NCBI RefSeq assembly: GCF_030150155.1
Contig: NZ_JASLGR010000011.1
Coordinates: forward strand, 1 to 59,102
DNA: 59,102 nucleotides
Origin: Nocardioides sp.
GTDB taxonomy: Bacteria > Actinomycetota > Actinomycetes > Propionibacteriales > Nocardioidaceae
Direction: 5' to 3'
Numbering within the stretch: the first letter of the stretch is position 1; every line of letters starts with the position of its first letter. A program made the translations under genes and the position numbers. The notes under the pieces are model-generated. The model saw only the letters and a list, made by a program, of their open reading frames with translations. It was not told the origin of the DNA and ran no database searches. Positions 8,657 to 16,205 of this stretch are shown in pieces.

Positions 8657-9429
8657 AGCGACGCACCTCCATCGACGAAGAGCTGCTGCAGGGTGACGTG
8701 GCGGGCGGCGTCGGAGAGCAGGAAGAGCGCCACCTCGGCGACGTCGTCGGGGTCGGCGATCCGGCCCAGCGGGATGCCGACGCGGTACTCCGCGGGGGTG
8801 CCGCCCAGAGCGGCGGCGCGGCCGACCTCGGCGTCGGGCCACAGGTCGCGCTGCATCGCAGTGTCGGTCGAGCCGGGCTCGACGACGTTGCAGCGGATGC
8901 CGCGGGCGGCCAGCTCCAGGCCGGCGCAGCGGGCCAGGGCCGAGGTGGCGGCCTTGGAGGCGGCGTAGGCGAGCATCCCGGTGCGCGGCACCCGGGCCGC
9001 GTTGGAGCTGATCACGACGACGGCACCGCCGTCGACCAGGGCGGGGGCACCGTGCTGGAGCAGGTGCAGGACGCCGGTGGTGTTGACCGCGAGGTGGCGC
9101 TCCCAGGAGGCGGCGGTGACCTCGGCGAGTCCCCCGGGCTCGAGGATCCCCGCGGCCGAGACCAGTCCGGCGAGCGGCCCGAGGGCAGCGGTGGTGGCGT
9201 CGAGGGCGGCGGCCATCGCGGCCGCGTCGCTGACGTCGACGGTGTGCGTGACCACGTCGGCGGCGCCCTCCGCGCGGGCACGACGGGCGACGTCGGAGAG
9301 GGCGGTGGGGTTGAGGTCGAAGAGAGCGACGCTCCGGCCCTGCATAGCGAGGCGAAGTACGATCGCTCGGCCGATCCCGGAGGCGGCGCCCGTCACGAGG
9401 ACGGGCCGTGACTCGGTCGAATGAATCAT
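8653..9429 (-). CDS. dhbA: 2,3-dihydro-2,3-dihydroxybenzoate dehydrogenase (DhbA/EntA)
   Basis: A 258-residue short-chain dehydrogenase that should oxidise 2,3-dihydro-2,3-dihydroxybenzoate to 2,3-dihydroxybenzoate with NAD+. It shows the TGAASGIG nucleotide-binding motif near residue 14, a Ser in VVISSNAAR, and the catalytic YAASK. It is the first gene of the six-gene operon. The start ATG lies only ten bases from the iron box and has no good Shine-Dalgarno sequence, so a short or near-leaderless transcript is likely. General SDRs look alike; the assignment as DhbA rests on position with dhbC, dhbE and dhbB. Confidence 0.9.
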   Translation of the reverse strand: MIHSTESRPVLVTGAASGIGRAIVLRLAMQGRSVALFDLNPTALSDVARRARAEGAADVVTHTVDVSDAAAMAAALDATTAALGPLAGLVSAAGILEPGGLAEVTAASWERHLAVNTTGVLHLLQHGAPALVDGGAVVVISSNAARVPRTGMLAYAASKAATSALARCAGLELAARGIRCNVVEPGSTDTAMQRDLWPDAEVGRAAALGGTPAEYRVGIPLGRIADPDDVAEVALFLLSDAARHVTLQQLFVDGGASL

Positions 9430-9439
9430 ATGATGATGG

Positions 9440-9458
9440 TAAGGGAAGGCTTACCTAC
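9440..9458. promoter_or_regulatory. Iron box (IdeR/DtxR-type operator)
   Basis: A 19-bp imperfect palindrome, TAAGGGAAGGCTTACCTAC on the plus strand, matches the IdeR/DtxR consensus TTAGGTTAGGCTAACCTAA at 14 of 19 positions by my count. It lies in the 85-bp divergent spacer, 10 bp from the dhbA start and 56 bp from the SIP start. Binding of an Fe(II)-loaded regulator here would repress the biosynthetic operon and possibly the reductase. The regulator gene itself is not in the window. Confidence 0.8.
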
Positions 9459-9514
9459 AGGGATAGCCCCCTCCCCTGACACACTGATGTCCTCTGCCTG
9501 CCCGAAGGAGTCTC

Positions 9515-10327
9515 ATGGCCCTCCCCGACCGTCCCGCCAAGCCTCAGCACCTGCTCACCGTGGTCAGCAGCGAGCGTGTCAGCCCCCACATGGTGCGGCT
9601 CACGTTCAGCGCCGACACGATCAGCGAGTTCCCTGACGACGGCATCACCGACCGCTACCTCAAGCTGATCTTCATCGACCCCAGCCTGGGGCTCACCCCG
9701 CCGTACGACGTCCGTGCACTGCGCGCCGAGCTGCCGGCCGACCAGGCGCCGCGGGTGCGGACCTACTCCGTGCGCGCGGTCGACCGCGCCGCGGGAACTC
9801 TCGCCGTGGACTTCGTGATCCACGGCGACGAGGGCCTCGCCGGCCCGTGGGCGGCCGCGGCCCAGCCCGGCGACGTCATCTCGGCCACCGGCCCCGGTGG
9901 CGCCTACGGCCCCTCGGCCCAGGCGCCGTTCCACCTCTTCGTCGGCGACCTGTCGGCACTGCCGGCGATCTCGGCCGCGCTTGAGCGGGTCCGGCCCGGT
10001 ACGCCGGGTCTGGCCCTGATCGAGATCCACGACCCGGTCGACGAGATCGACCTCTCCGGCGCCCACAGCGTCGAGGTGCGGTGGCTGCTCAACACCGACA
10101 CCGCCGACGTCGACTTCCTGGCCCGCGCCGCCGCCGAGGCGCAGTGGCCCGCCGATGCGCAGGTCTTCGCCCACGGCGAGCGCGGCGCGATCAAGGCCGT
10201 CCGGGCGGTCATGCGCGAGCGCGAGATCCCGCGTGAGGCTCTCTCCATCTCGGCGTACTGGGCGCTCGGCCGTGCCGAGGACGCCTTCCAGGCCGAGAAG
10301 CGCGAGCCGATCGGCAAGATCGACTGA
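9515..10327 (+). CDS. Siderophore-interacting protein (SIP-type FAD ferric reductase)
   Basis: A 270-residue cytoplasmic flavoprotein of the ViuB/SIP family, which reduces iron in imported ferric siderophores. The FAD-binding motif RTYSVR is at 82-87, followed by VDFVIHGDEGLAGPWA. The C-terminus carries the family signature ISAYWALGRAEDAFQAEKRE. The ATG at 9515 has a good ribosome site (AAGGAG, 9505-9510). It is divergent from the dhb operon across the iron box and ends in a strong terminator. The product presumably handles the siderophore made next door. Confidence 0.92.
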   Translation: MALPDRPAKPQHLLTVVSSERVSPHMVRLTFSADTISEFPDDGITDRYLKLIFIDPSLGLTPPYDVRALRAELPADQAPRVRTYSVRAVDRAAGTLAVDFVIHGDEGLAGPWAAAAQPGDVISATGPGGAYGPSAQAPFHLFVGDLSALPAISAALERVRPGTPGLALIEIHDPVDEIDLSGAHSVEVRWLLNTDTADVDFLARAAAEAQWPADAQVFAHGERGAIKAVRAVMREREIPREALSISAYWALGRAEDAFQAEKREPIGKID

Positions 10328-10351
10328 CCGTCAGGCCTCACCACCCACAAC

Positions 10352-10400
10352 GCGAACCGGGGGAAGATCACGACACAGTCGTGTTCTTCCCCCGGTTCGC
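10352..10400. terminator. Bidirectional terminator between SIP and map genes
   Basis: Two 23-nt arms (10352-10374 and 10378-10400) pair at 22 of 23 positions around a three-base loop. It sits between the convergent SIP and map genes, 24 bp after each stop codon, and marks the boundary between the siderophore cluster and the ribosomal operon. Confidence 0.88.
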
Positions 10401-10423
10401 TGGTGGTGGCTACGTTGCCTGGC

Positions 10424-11245
10424 TCAGTCCTGGCCGCCGTACGGCACGCCGAGCTCCGCGAGCTTGGCGCGGCCGCCGTCGAGGGCGGTCAGCACCCAGA
10501 CACCGTCGTTGGTGAGGGCGAAGGCGTGCTCGAAGTGAGCCGCCCAGGAGCCGTCGTTGGTCTTGACGGTCCAGTCGTCGTCGAGCTCGTGGGTCTCCTT
10601 GGTGCCCAAGGTGACCATCGGCTCACAGCACAGCGCGATGCCGCGCTGCAGCTTCGGACCGCGTCCCGGCTTGCCGTAGTTCGGCACGTCGGGGTCCATG
10701 TGCATCTCGGTGCCGATCCCGTGCCCGAAGTAGTCCTCCAGGATGCCGTAGCGCTCTCCCCCGGGCTGGGCCCGGATGTAGCTCTCCACCGCATGGGAGA
10801 TGTCGGTGACCCGACCGCCGAGCCGAGCCGCGGCGATGCCGGCCCACATCGACTCCTCGGTGACCCGCATCAGCTCGGTGACCTCGTCGGTGACGGGGCC
10901 GACCGGGACGGTGATGGCGGAGTCGCCGTGCCAGCCCTCCACGATCGCGCCGCAGTCGATGGAGATCACGTCTCCCTCGACCAGCGGTACGTCGCCGGGG
11001 ATGCCGTGCACGACCGCGTCGTTGACCGACGTGCAGATCGTGGCAGGGAATCCGTAGTACCCGAGGAAGTTCGGCGTGGCGCCTCGCGAGCGGATCGAGT
11101 CCTCCGCGATGGCGTCGAGCTCCTTCGGCGTGACCCCGGGGCGCACCGAGGACCGCAGCAGCTCGAGGGTCTCCCCCACCACCAGACCAGCTCGCCGCAT
11201 CAGGGCGAGCTGGTCAGGCGACTTGAGCTGAACCCGACCGAACAT
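10424..11245 (-). CDS. map: Methionine aminopeptidase, type I
   Basis: A 273-residue metalloprotease that removes the initiator Met from new proteins. The type I metal ligands are visible: Asp in ISIDCGAI, Asp in GWHGDSAITV, His in YFGHGIG, Glu in CCEPMVTLG and Glu in AHFEHAFALT. The open frame runs upstream into adk, but the ATG at 11245 shares one base with the adk stop (TGATG) and gives the family length. It ends the secY-adk-map run. In most actinobacteria infA, rpmJ and rpsM follow; here a terminator and the siderophore genes follow. Confidence 0.96.
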   Translation of the reverse strand: MFGRVQLKSPDQLALMRRAGLVVGETLELLRSSVRPGVTPKELDAIAEDSIRSRGATPNFLGYYGFPATICTSVNDAVVHGIPGDVPLVEGDVISIDCGAIVEGWHGDSAITVPVGPVTDEVTELMRVTEESMWAGIAAARLGGRVTDISHAVESYIRAQPGGERYGILEDYFGHGIGTEMHMDPDVPNYGKPGRGPKLQRGIALCCEPMVTLGTKETHELDDDWTVKTNDGSWAAHFEHAFALTNDGVWVLTALDGGRAKLAELGVPYGGQD

Positions 11246-11817
11246 CAGGCCGTGCGCTGGGCGAGCGCGCCGAGGACGCGCTCGGTGACCTCGGCGACCT
11301 CGCCGAGACCGTCGACCTCCACCACGAGGCCACGGCTGCCGTAGACCTCGATCAGCGGAGCGGTCTGCTCGGCGTAGACCTCCTGGCGGTGCCGGATGAC
11401 CTCTTCGGTGTCGTCGGCGCGACCCTCGGTCTGGGCCCGGGCGAGCAGGCGCTCGACCACGGAGTCGCGGTCGACCGTCAGGCACAGGACGGCGTCCAGC
11501 TGGTGGCCGGCCGGAGCCAGCATCCCGTCGAGCTCCTCGACCTGGGCCAAGGTGCGCGGGTAGCCGTCGAGGAGGAAGCCCTCTGCGGCGTCGGCGTGCG
11601 TCAGACGGTCGGCGACCATCGAGTTCGTCACGGCGTCGGGCACGTACTCGCCCTTGTCCATGAACTTCTTGGCCTCCAGCCCGAGCGGCGTCCCCGCGGA
11701 CACGTTGGCCCGGAAGATGTCACCGGTCGAGATCGCCGGAATGCCGTAGCGCTCGGCGATGAACTTCGCCTGAGTGCCCTTGCCGGCCCCAGGGGGGCCC
11801 ATGATGATCAGCCTCAT
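11245..11817 (-). CDS. adk: Adenylate kinase
   Basis: A 190-residue kinase that interconverts ATP plus AMP with two ADP. The P-loop GPPGAGKGT is at residues 7-15, with the AMP-binding STGDIFR and DGYPRT segments. This is the short form without the extended LID, usual in actinobacteria. Start and stop each share one base with the secY stop and the map start (TGATG), so the three genes are translationally coupled. Confidence 0.97.
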   Translation of the reverse strand: MRLIIMGPPGAGKGTQAKFIAERYGIPAISTGDIFRANVSAGTPLGLEAKKFMDKGEYVPDAVTNSMVADRLTHADAAEGFLLDGYPRTLAQVEELDGMLAPAGHQLDAVLCLTVDRDSVVERLLARAQTEGRADDTEEVIRHRQEVYAEQTAPLIEVYGSRGLVVEVDGLGEVAEVTERVLGALAQRTA

Positions 11818-13124
11818 CAGTGGAGGAATCCTTCGTAGTTGCGTTGCTGTAGCTGGCTCTCGATCTGCTTCACCGTGTCTAGTGCAACGCCGACCATGAT
11901 GAGGATCGACGTACCACCGAACGGGAAGTTGCTGTTGGCATTGATCAGGGCCAGCGCGATCAGCGGGATCAGCGCGATCAGACCGAGGTAGAGCGCGCCC
12001 GGGAGGGTGATGCGGGACAGGACGTAGGACAGGTAGTCCTCGGTCGGCTTGCCCGCACGGATACCGGGAATGAAGCCGCCGTACTTCTTCATGTTGTCCG
12101 CCACTTCCTTCGGGTTGAAGGTGATGGAGACATAGAAATAGGTGAAGAAGACGATCAGGAGGAAGAACGCCGCCATGTAAAGCGGGTGGTCACCCTTCAC
12201 GAAGTAGGTGTTGATCCAGTCGACCCAGGCCGGAGGGTTCTTGTTGCCGGACTGGAACTGGGCCGCCATCGCCGGCAGATAGAGCAGCGAGGACGCGAAG
12301 ATCACCGGGATGACACCGGCCTGGTTGACCTTCAGAGGAATGTACGTCGAGGAGCCGCCGAACATCTTGCGGCCCACCATGCGACGGGCGTACTGCACCG
12401 GGATCCGGCGCTGCGCCTGCTCGATGAAGATGACAGCCGCGACCAGCGCCAGACCGATCGCCAGCACGATGCAGAACGTCCACCAGCCGTGCTGCTGCTT
12501 GGTCGCCCACATGGTCGACGGGAAGGTCGCGATGACCTGGGTGAAGATCAGGATCGACATGCCGTTGCCGATGCCACGCTCCGTGATCTGCTCACCGAGC
12601 CACATGATCACCGCGGTGCCGGCGGTCATCGTCACGACCATCACCAGGAAGGTGCCAGTGCCGTTGTCGTAGAGCAGATCCTTGTTGCACTGCAGCAGGT
12701 TGCCCGAGCGGGCCAGCGCCACGATGCCGGTCGCCTGGAGCAGCGCGAGGCCGAGCGTCAGGTACCGGGTGTACTGCGTGATCTTCGCCTGACCGGACTG
12801 GCCCTCCTCCTTGAGCCGCTCCAGTCGCGGAATCACCACGACGAGCAGCTGGAGAATGATGCTGGCCGTGATGTACGGCATGATCCCCAGCGCGAAGATC
12901 GTCAGCTGAAGCAGGGCTCCACCAGAGAAGAGATTGACCAGGTTGTACAGCCCGGCCCCCGACCCTTCCTTGGTGAGATTGATGCAGGACTCGACGTTGC
13001 CGACATTCACGCCCGGGGCGGGGATCTGGGAGCCCGCCCGGAAGATCACGATGATCAACAACACGAAAAGCAACTTGCGACGCAGGTCCGGGGTTCGGAA
13101 GGCGTTCGCGAACGCGCCTAGCAC
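11817..13124 (-). CDS. secY: Protein translocase subunit SecY
   Basis: A 435-residue protein with about ten hydrophobic segments, the pore subunit of the Sec channel in the cytoplasmic membrane. The N-terminus LRRKLLF followed by the first membrane segment, the cytosolic MVGRKMFGG stretch, and ITERGIGNGMS are typical. The GTG start is preceded by GAGGA at proper spacing. The 165-bp spacer before it holds a long stem-loop and a candidate -10 box (TAGGCT, minus strand, 13182-13187), so secY-adk-map may also have its own promoter. Confidence 0.97.
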   Translation of the reverse strand: MLGAFANAFRTPDLRRKLLFVLLIIVIFRAGSQIPAPGVNVGNVESCINLTKEGSGAGLYNLVNLFSGGALLQLTIFALGIMPYITASIILQLLVVVIPRLERLKEEGQSGQAKITQYTRYLTLGLALLQATGIVALARSGNLLQCNKDLLYDNGTGTFLVMVVTMTAGTAVIMWLGEQITERGIGNGMSILIFTQVIATFPSTMWATKQQHGWWTFCIVLAIGLALVAAVIFIEQAQRRIPVQYARRMVGRKMFGGSSTYIPLKVNQAGVIPVIFASSLLYLPAMAAQFQSGNKNPPAWVDWINTYFVKGDHPLYMAAFFLLIVFFTYFYVSITFNPKEVADNMKKYGGFIPGIRAGKPTEDYLSYVLSRITLPGALYLGLIALIPLIALALINANSNFPFGGTSILIMVGVALDTVKQIESQLQQRNYEGFLH

Positions 13125-13203
13125 GTGGGGTCCTCTTCTCGACAGTGGAGCAAGCCAATGGGGCAGAAAGTCGCCCGGGGCAGCCTAACAGGGCCAGGGA
13201 AGC

Positions 13204-13274
13204 AAGAACGCGGCCAGGGTGCCCGTACGACGAATGGTGTCTACCATGCGCTGGGCGGCCCTGACCGCGTTCTT
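13204..13274 (-). other. 71-nt stem-loop in the rplO-secY spacer
   Basis: Arms 13204-13219 and 13259-13274 pair over 16 bp. Inside lie a GCCC/GGGC pairing (13221-13224 with 13253-13256) and a terminal hairpin ATGGT/ACCAT (13234-13247). Read on the minus strand, as the transcript is, the single irregular position is a G-U wobble; read on the plus strand it is a C-A mismatch, which favours a function as sense RNA. It begins 15 nt after the rplO stop and has no clear U-run, so it may be an attenuator, processing site or weak terminator. Confidence 0.6.
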
Positions 13275-13289
13275 GATGAAACAGTTACC

Positions 13290-13742
13290 TCAGGAGAGGG
13301 TGATCGAGCCGCCAGCGGCCTCGATCTTCTCCTTGGCCGAAGCCGAGGCGGCGTCGACGGTGAGATCGATCTTCACCGTGATCTCGCCGGTGCCGAGAAC
13401 CTTGACGACCTCGTTCTTGCGAACCAGGCCCTTGGCCACGAGGTCGGACACAGCAACGGTGCCACCCTCGGGGAAGGCCTCGCTGAGGCGGTCGAGGTTG
13501 ATGACCTGGAAGGTCACCTTGAAGGGGTTCTTGAAGCCCTTGAGCTTGGGCAGACGCATGTGAATCGGCATCTGGCCACCCTCGAAGGCGACGGGAACCT
13601 GGTAGCGGGCCTTCGTACCCTTGGTACCGCGACCAGCGGTCTTACCCTTGGATCCCTCACCACGACCCACACGGGTCTTGGCGGTCTTGGAACCCGGGGC
13701 GGGGCGAAGGTGGTGGAGCTTCAGCGGGCTGTTGTCACCCAT
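13290..13742 (-). CDS. rplO: 50S ribosomal protein L15
   Basis: A 150-residue basic protein of the large subunit. The N-terminal LHHLRPAPGSK, the glycine/arginine-rich GRGEGSKGKTAGRGTKG loop and the C-terminal L15e-like part (EVVKVLGTGEITVKIDL) identify it. Start ATG two bases beyond the rpmD stop. It is the last ribosomal gene before secY, and a long stem-loop follows its stop. Confidence 0.97.
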   Translation of the reverse strand: MGDNSPLKLHHLRPAPGSKTAKTRVGRGEGSKGKTAGRGTKGTKARYQVPVAFEGGQMPIHMRLPKLKGFKNPFKVTFQVINLDRLSEAFPEGGTVAVSDLVAKGLVRKNEVVKVLGTGEITVKIDLTVDAASASAKEKIEAAGGSITLS

Positions 13743-13744
13743 GA

Positions 13745-13927
13745 TCAGTCGACCTCCTCGACCGTCACCAGGTGACGGACGGTGTTGACCATGCCACGGA
13801 TCTCCGGGCGGTCTTCCTTGATGACCACGTCGCCGATCCGCTTGAGACCGAGCGTACGCAGGGTCTCGCGCTGGTTCTGCTTGAGACCGACGAGGCCCTT
13901 GTTCTGGCGAACCTTGAGCTGAGCCAT
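13745..13927 (-). CDS. rpmD: 50S ribosomal protein L30
   Basis: A 60-residue bacterial-type L30. The block KQNQRETLRTLGLKRIGD is diagnostic, and the C-terminus MVNTVRHLVTVEEVD is standard. Its ATG shares one base with the rpsE stop (TAATG), and two bases separate it from rplO, so translation is coupled on both sides. Confidence 0.96.
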   Translation of the reverse strand: MAQLKVRQNKGLVGLKQNQRETLRTLGLKRIGDVVIKEDRPEIRGMVNTVRHLVTVEEVD

Positions 13928-14571
13928 TACGCGCTCACCTCGGCCTTGTCGGCGGCCGGAGCCGCAGCAGCCTCGGCGGCAGCAGCCTCACGGGCCTTGA
14001 GCAGAGCCGCCGGGGCGACCTCCTCGACCGTGAGACCACGACGCGAGGCCACGGCCTCGGGCTGCTCGAGCTGACGCAGCGCCTCGACCGTCGCGTGGAC
14101 GATGTTGATCTGGTTGGACGAACCGAGCGACTTGCTCAGCACGTCGTGGATGCCGACGCACTCCAGGACCGCGCGCACCGGACCACCGGCGATCACACCG
14201 GTACCGGGAGCGGCGGGACGGAGCAGGACGACGCCAGCAGCCTTCTCACCCTGGACCGGGTGAGGGATGGTGCCGCCGATACGCGGGACGCGGAAGAAGT
14301 GCTTCTTGGCCTCTTCAACACCCTTGGCGATCGCGGCCGGCACCTCCTTCGCCTTGCCGTAGCCGACGCCGACCATGCCGTCGCCGTCACCGACGATCAC
14401 GAGGGCGGTGAAGCTGAAGCGACGACCACCCTTCACGACCTTGGCGACACGGTTGATCGCGACGACGCGCTCGATGTAGGTGCTCTTCTCGGCCTGGCCT
14501 CCACGACGATCGTCGCGACCACGGCCGCGACCGTCGCGGCGGTCGCCGCGCTGGGGAGCGGTTGCGCTCAT
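13927..14571 (-). CDS. rpsE: 30S ribosomal protein S5
   Basis: A 214-residue S5. An Arg/Gly/Asp-rich N-terminal stretch of about 28 residues leads to the core, with INRVAKVVKGGRRFSF and the conserved GKAKEVPAAI. The C-terminus is an Ala/Glu-rich low-complexity tail of about 30 residues, longer than in E. coli (167 residues) and common in actinobacteria. S5 contributes to decoding accuracy at the mRNA entry side. Confidence 0.97.
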   Translation of the reverse strand: MSATAPQRGDRRDGRGRGRDDRRGGQAEKSTYIERVVAINRVAKVVKGGRRFSFTALVIVGDGDGMVGVGYGKAKEVPAAIAKGVEEAKKHFFRVPRIGGTIPHPVQGEKAAGVVLLRPAAPGTGVIAGGPVRAVLECVGIHDVLSKSLGSSNQINIVHATVEALRQLEQPEAVASRRGLTVEEVAPAALLKAREAAAAEAAAAPAADKAEVSA

Positions 14572-14592
14572 CAGACTAATCCTCTTTCCCGA

Positions 14593-14982
14593 TCAGAACT
14601 GGAGGCCGCCCTCGCGGGCGCCATCAGCCAGGGCCGCAACGCGACCGGTGTACTTGTTGCCGGCGCGGTCGAAGACGACACCGTCGATACCAGCGGCCTT
14701 GGCGCGCTCGGCAACGAGCTGGCCGACCGTCTTCGCCTTGGCCGTCTTGTCACCGTCGTTGGCACGCAGATCGGCCTCGAGGGTGGACGCGGACACCAGG
14801 GTCTTGCCGACCAGGTCGTCGACGACCTGAGCGGTGATGTGCTTGGCCGAACGGGTGACGACCAGGCGCGGACGCTCGGCAGTACCGGAGACCTTCTTGC
14901 GGCCACGGACCTGGCGCTTGAGGCGCGCCTTGACCCGAGCAGCGGTGTGCTTGTTGTTGGACAGCGAGATGGCCATCGTCAC
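14593..14982 (-). CDS. rplR: 50S ribosomal protein L18
   Basis: A 5S rRNA-binding protein, 129 residues from GTG 14982 or 127 from ATG 14976. The core SGTAERPRLVVTRSAKHITA is typical. The GTG overlaps the rplF stop as GTGA and lies 7 nt from a GGAAAGG ribosome site, whereas the ATG is 13 nt away, so I prefer the GTG; many database entries may start at the ATG. It is followed by rpsE after 21 bases. Confidence 0.95.
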   Translation of the reverse strand: MTMAISLSNNKHTAARVKARLKRQVRGRKKVSGTAERPRLVVTRSAKHITAQVVDDLVGKTLVSASTLEADLRANDGDKTAKAKTVGQLVAERAKAAGIDGVVFDRAGNKYTGRVAALADGAREGGLQF

Positions 14983-15518
14983 TTACCAGCCTTTCCGACC
15001 TTGCGGCGGACGTTCTCGCCGGCGTAGCGAACACCCTTGCCCTTGTAGGGCTCGGGCTTGCGCAGCTTGCGGATGTTGGCCGCGACCTCGCCGACCTGCT
15101 GCTTGTCGATGCCGACGACACCGAGCTTGGTCGGGCCCTCGACGGTGAAGGTGATGCCCTCGGGGGCGTCGAAGATGATCGGGTGGCTGTAGCCGAGCTG
15201 GAACTCCAGCTGGGTCGGGCCCTTGGACAGGACACGGTAACCAACGCCGACGATCTCGAGCTTCTTCTCGTAACCCTCGGTGACACCGACGACCATGTTG
15301 CTGATCAGGGTGCGCGAGAGGCCGTGAAGAGCCTTCGAGGTGCGCTCGTCGTCGGGACGCTTGACGTCCAGGACGCCCTCGCCCTTCTCGACGGTGATGG
15401 GCTCGGCCACGACGTGCGTCAGCGAGCCCTTGGGGCCCTTGACGGTCACGCTCTGACCATCGATCTGAACGTCCACGTTGCCCGGGACCGGGACGGGAAG
15501 CTTGCCAATACGAGACAT
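14979..15518 (-). CDS. rplF: 50S ribosomal protein L6
   Basis: A 179-residue protein with the usual duplicated fold. It begins MSRIGKLPVPVPGNVDV and carries the C-terminal RKPEPYKGKGVRYAGE segment that contacts 23S rRNA near the sarcin-ricin loop. An AAGGAG ribosome site lies 9 nt before the ATG. The stop overlaps the preferred GTG of rplR. Confidence 0.97.
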   Translation of the reverse strand: MSRIGKLPVPVPGNVDVQIDGQSVTVKGPKGSLTHVVAEPITVEKGEGVLDVKRPDDERTSKALHGLSRTLISNMVVGVTEGYEKKLEIVGVGYRVLSKGPTQLEFQLGYSHPIIFDAPEGITFTVEGPTKLGVVGIDKQQVGEVAANIRKLRKPEPYKGKGVRYAGENVRRKVGKAGK

Positions 15519-15537
15519 GTCTTCTTCTCCTTCCCGA

Positions 15538-15945
15538 TTACCAGACGTAGGCGAGGACTTCGCCGCCCACGCCCTTCTGGTTGGCCTGACGGTCGGTCAG
15601 CAGGCCCTGGCTCGTGGAGATGATCGCCACGCCGAGGCCACCGAGCACGCGCGGGAGACCCGAGTGCTTGGCGTACACCCGGAGACCGGGCTTGCTGATG
15701 CGGCGCACACCGGCGAGCGAGCGCTCACGGTTGCGGCCGTACTTGAGGGTGATGGTGAGGGTCTTGGAGACCTCGCCCTCACCGGGCTCCTGCACCTCGA
15801 ACGAGGAGATGTAGCCCTCCTGCTTGAGGATCTCGGCGACGCCCTGCTTGATCTTGCTGTGCGGCATCGACACCGAGTCGTGGTACGCCTGATTGGCGTT
15901 ACGCAGACGCGTGAGCATGTCTGCGATGGGGTCAGTCATCGTCAT
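15538..15945 (-). CDS. rpsH: 30S ribosomal protein S8
   Basis: A 135-residue rRNA-binding protein that nucleates the central domain of 16S rRNA. MTDPIADMLTRLRNA at the N-terminus and STSQGLLTDRQA at the C-terminus are diagnostic. Two in-frame ATGs exist, 15945 and 15939; I chose the first because MTMTDP is common in relatives. A 73-bp spacer separates it from rpsN upstream. Confidence 0.97.
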   Translation of the reverse strand: MTMTDPIADMLTRLRNANQAYHDSVSMPHSKIKQGVAEILKQEGYISSFEVQEPGEGEVSKTLTITLKYGRNRERSLAGVRRISKPGLRVYAKHSGLPRVLGGLGVAIISTSQGLLTDRQANQKGVGGEVLAYVW

Positions 15946-16018
15946 GATGTGTTCTTTCTCGAAGTGGTTTCGCGTCGCACGAAGGCGTCCGCGACCTGCT
16001 TTGACTAGTTGGTGGCTG

Positions 16019-16204
16019 TCACCAGCTGGACTTGGTCACGCCGGGGAGTTCGCCACGGTGGGCCATCTCACGCAGGCAGATACGGCACAGGCCGAACTTC
16101 CGGAAGACGGCCTTCGGGCGGCCACACCGCTGGCAGCGGGTGTAGGCGCGAACGGCGTACTTCGGCTTGCGCGCGGCCTTGACCTTGAGCGCGGTCTTCG
16201 CCAT
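16019..16204 (-). CDS. rpsN: 30S ribosomal protein S14, zinc-binding type Z
   Basis: A 61-residue S14 with four zinc ligands, C-x-x-C in TRCQRCGRP and C-x-x-C in GLCRICLRE. This is the short Zn-dependent (C+) form. Many actinobacteria also hold a longer zinc-free paralogue induced at low zinc through Zur; none is in the window. It sits between rplE and rpsH as usual, one base from the rplE stop. Confidence 0.97.
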   Translation of the reverse strand: MAKTALKVKAARKPKYAVRAYTRCQRCGRPKAVFRKFGLCRICLREMAHRGELPGVTKSSW

Positions 16205-16205
16205 G

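Noticed and set aside
8657..8842. Upstream extension of the isochorismate synthase frame
   Set aside because: Almost only Arg, Pro and Gly, and it lies inside dhbA; the GTG at 8656 fits the overlap pattern of the operon.
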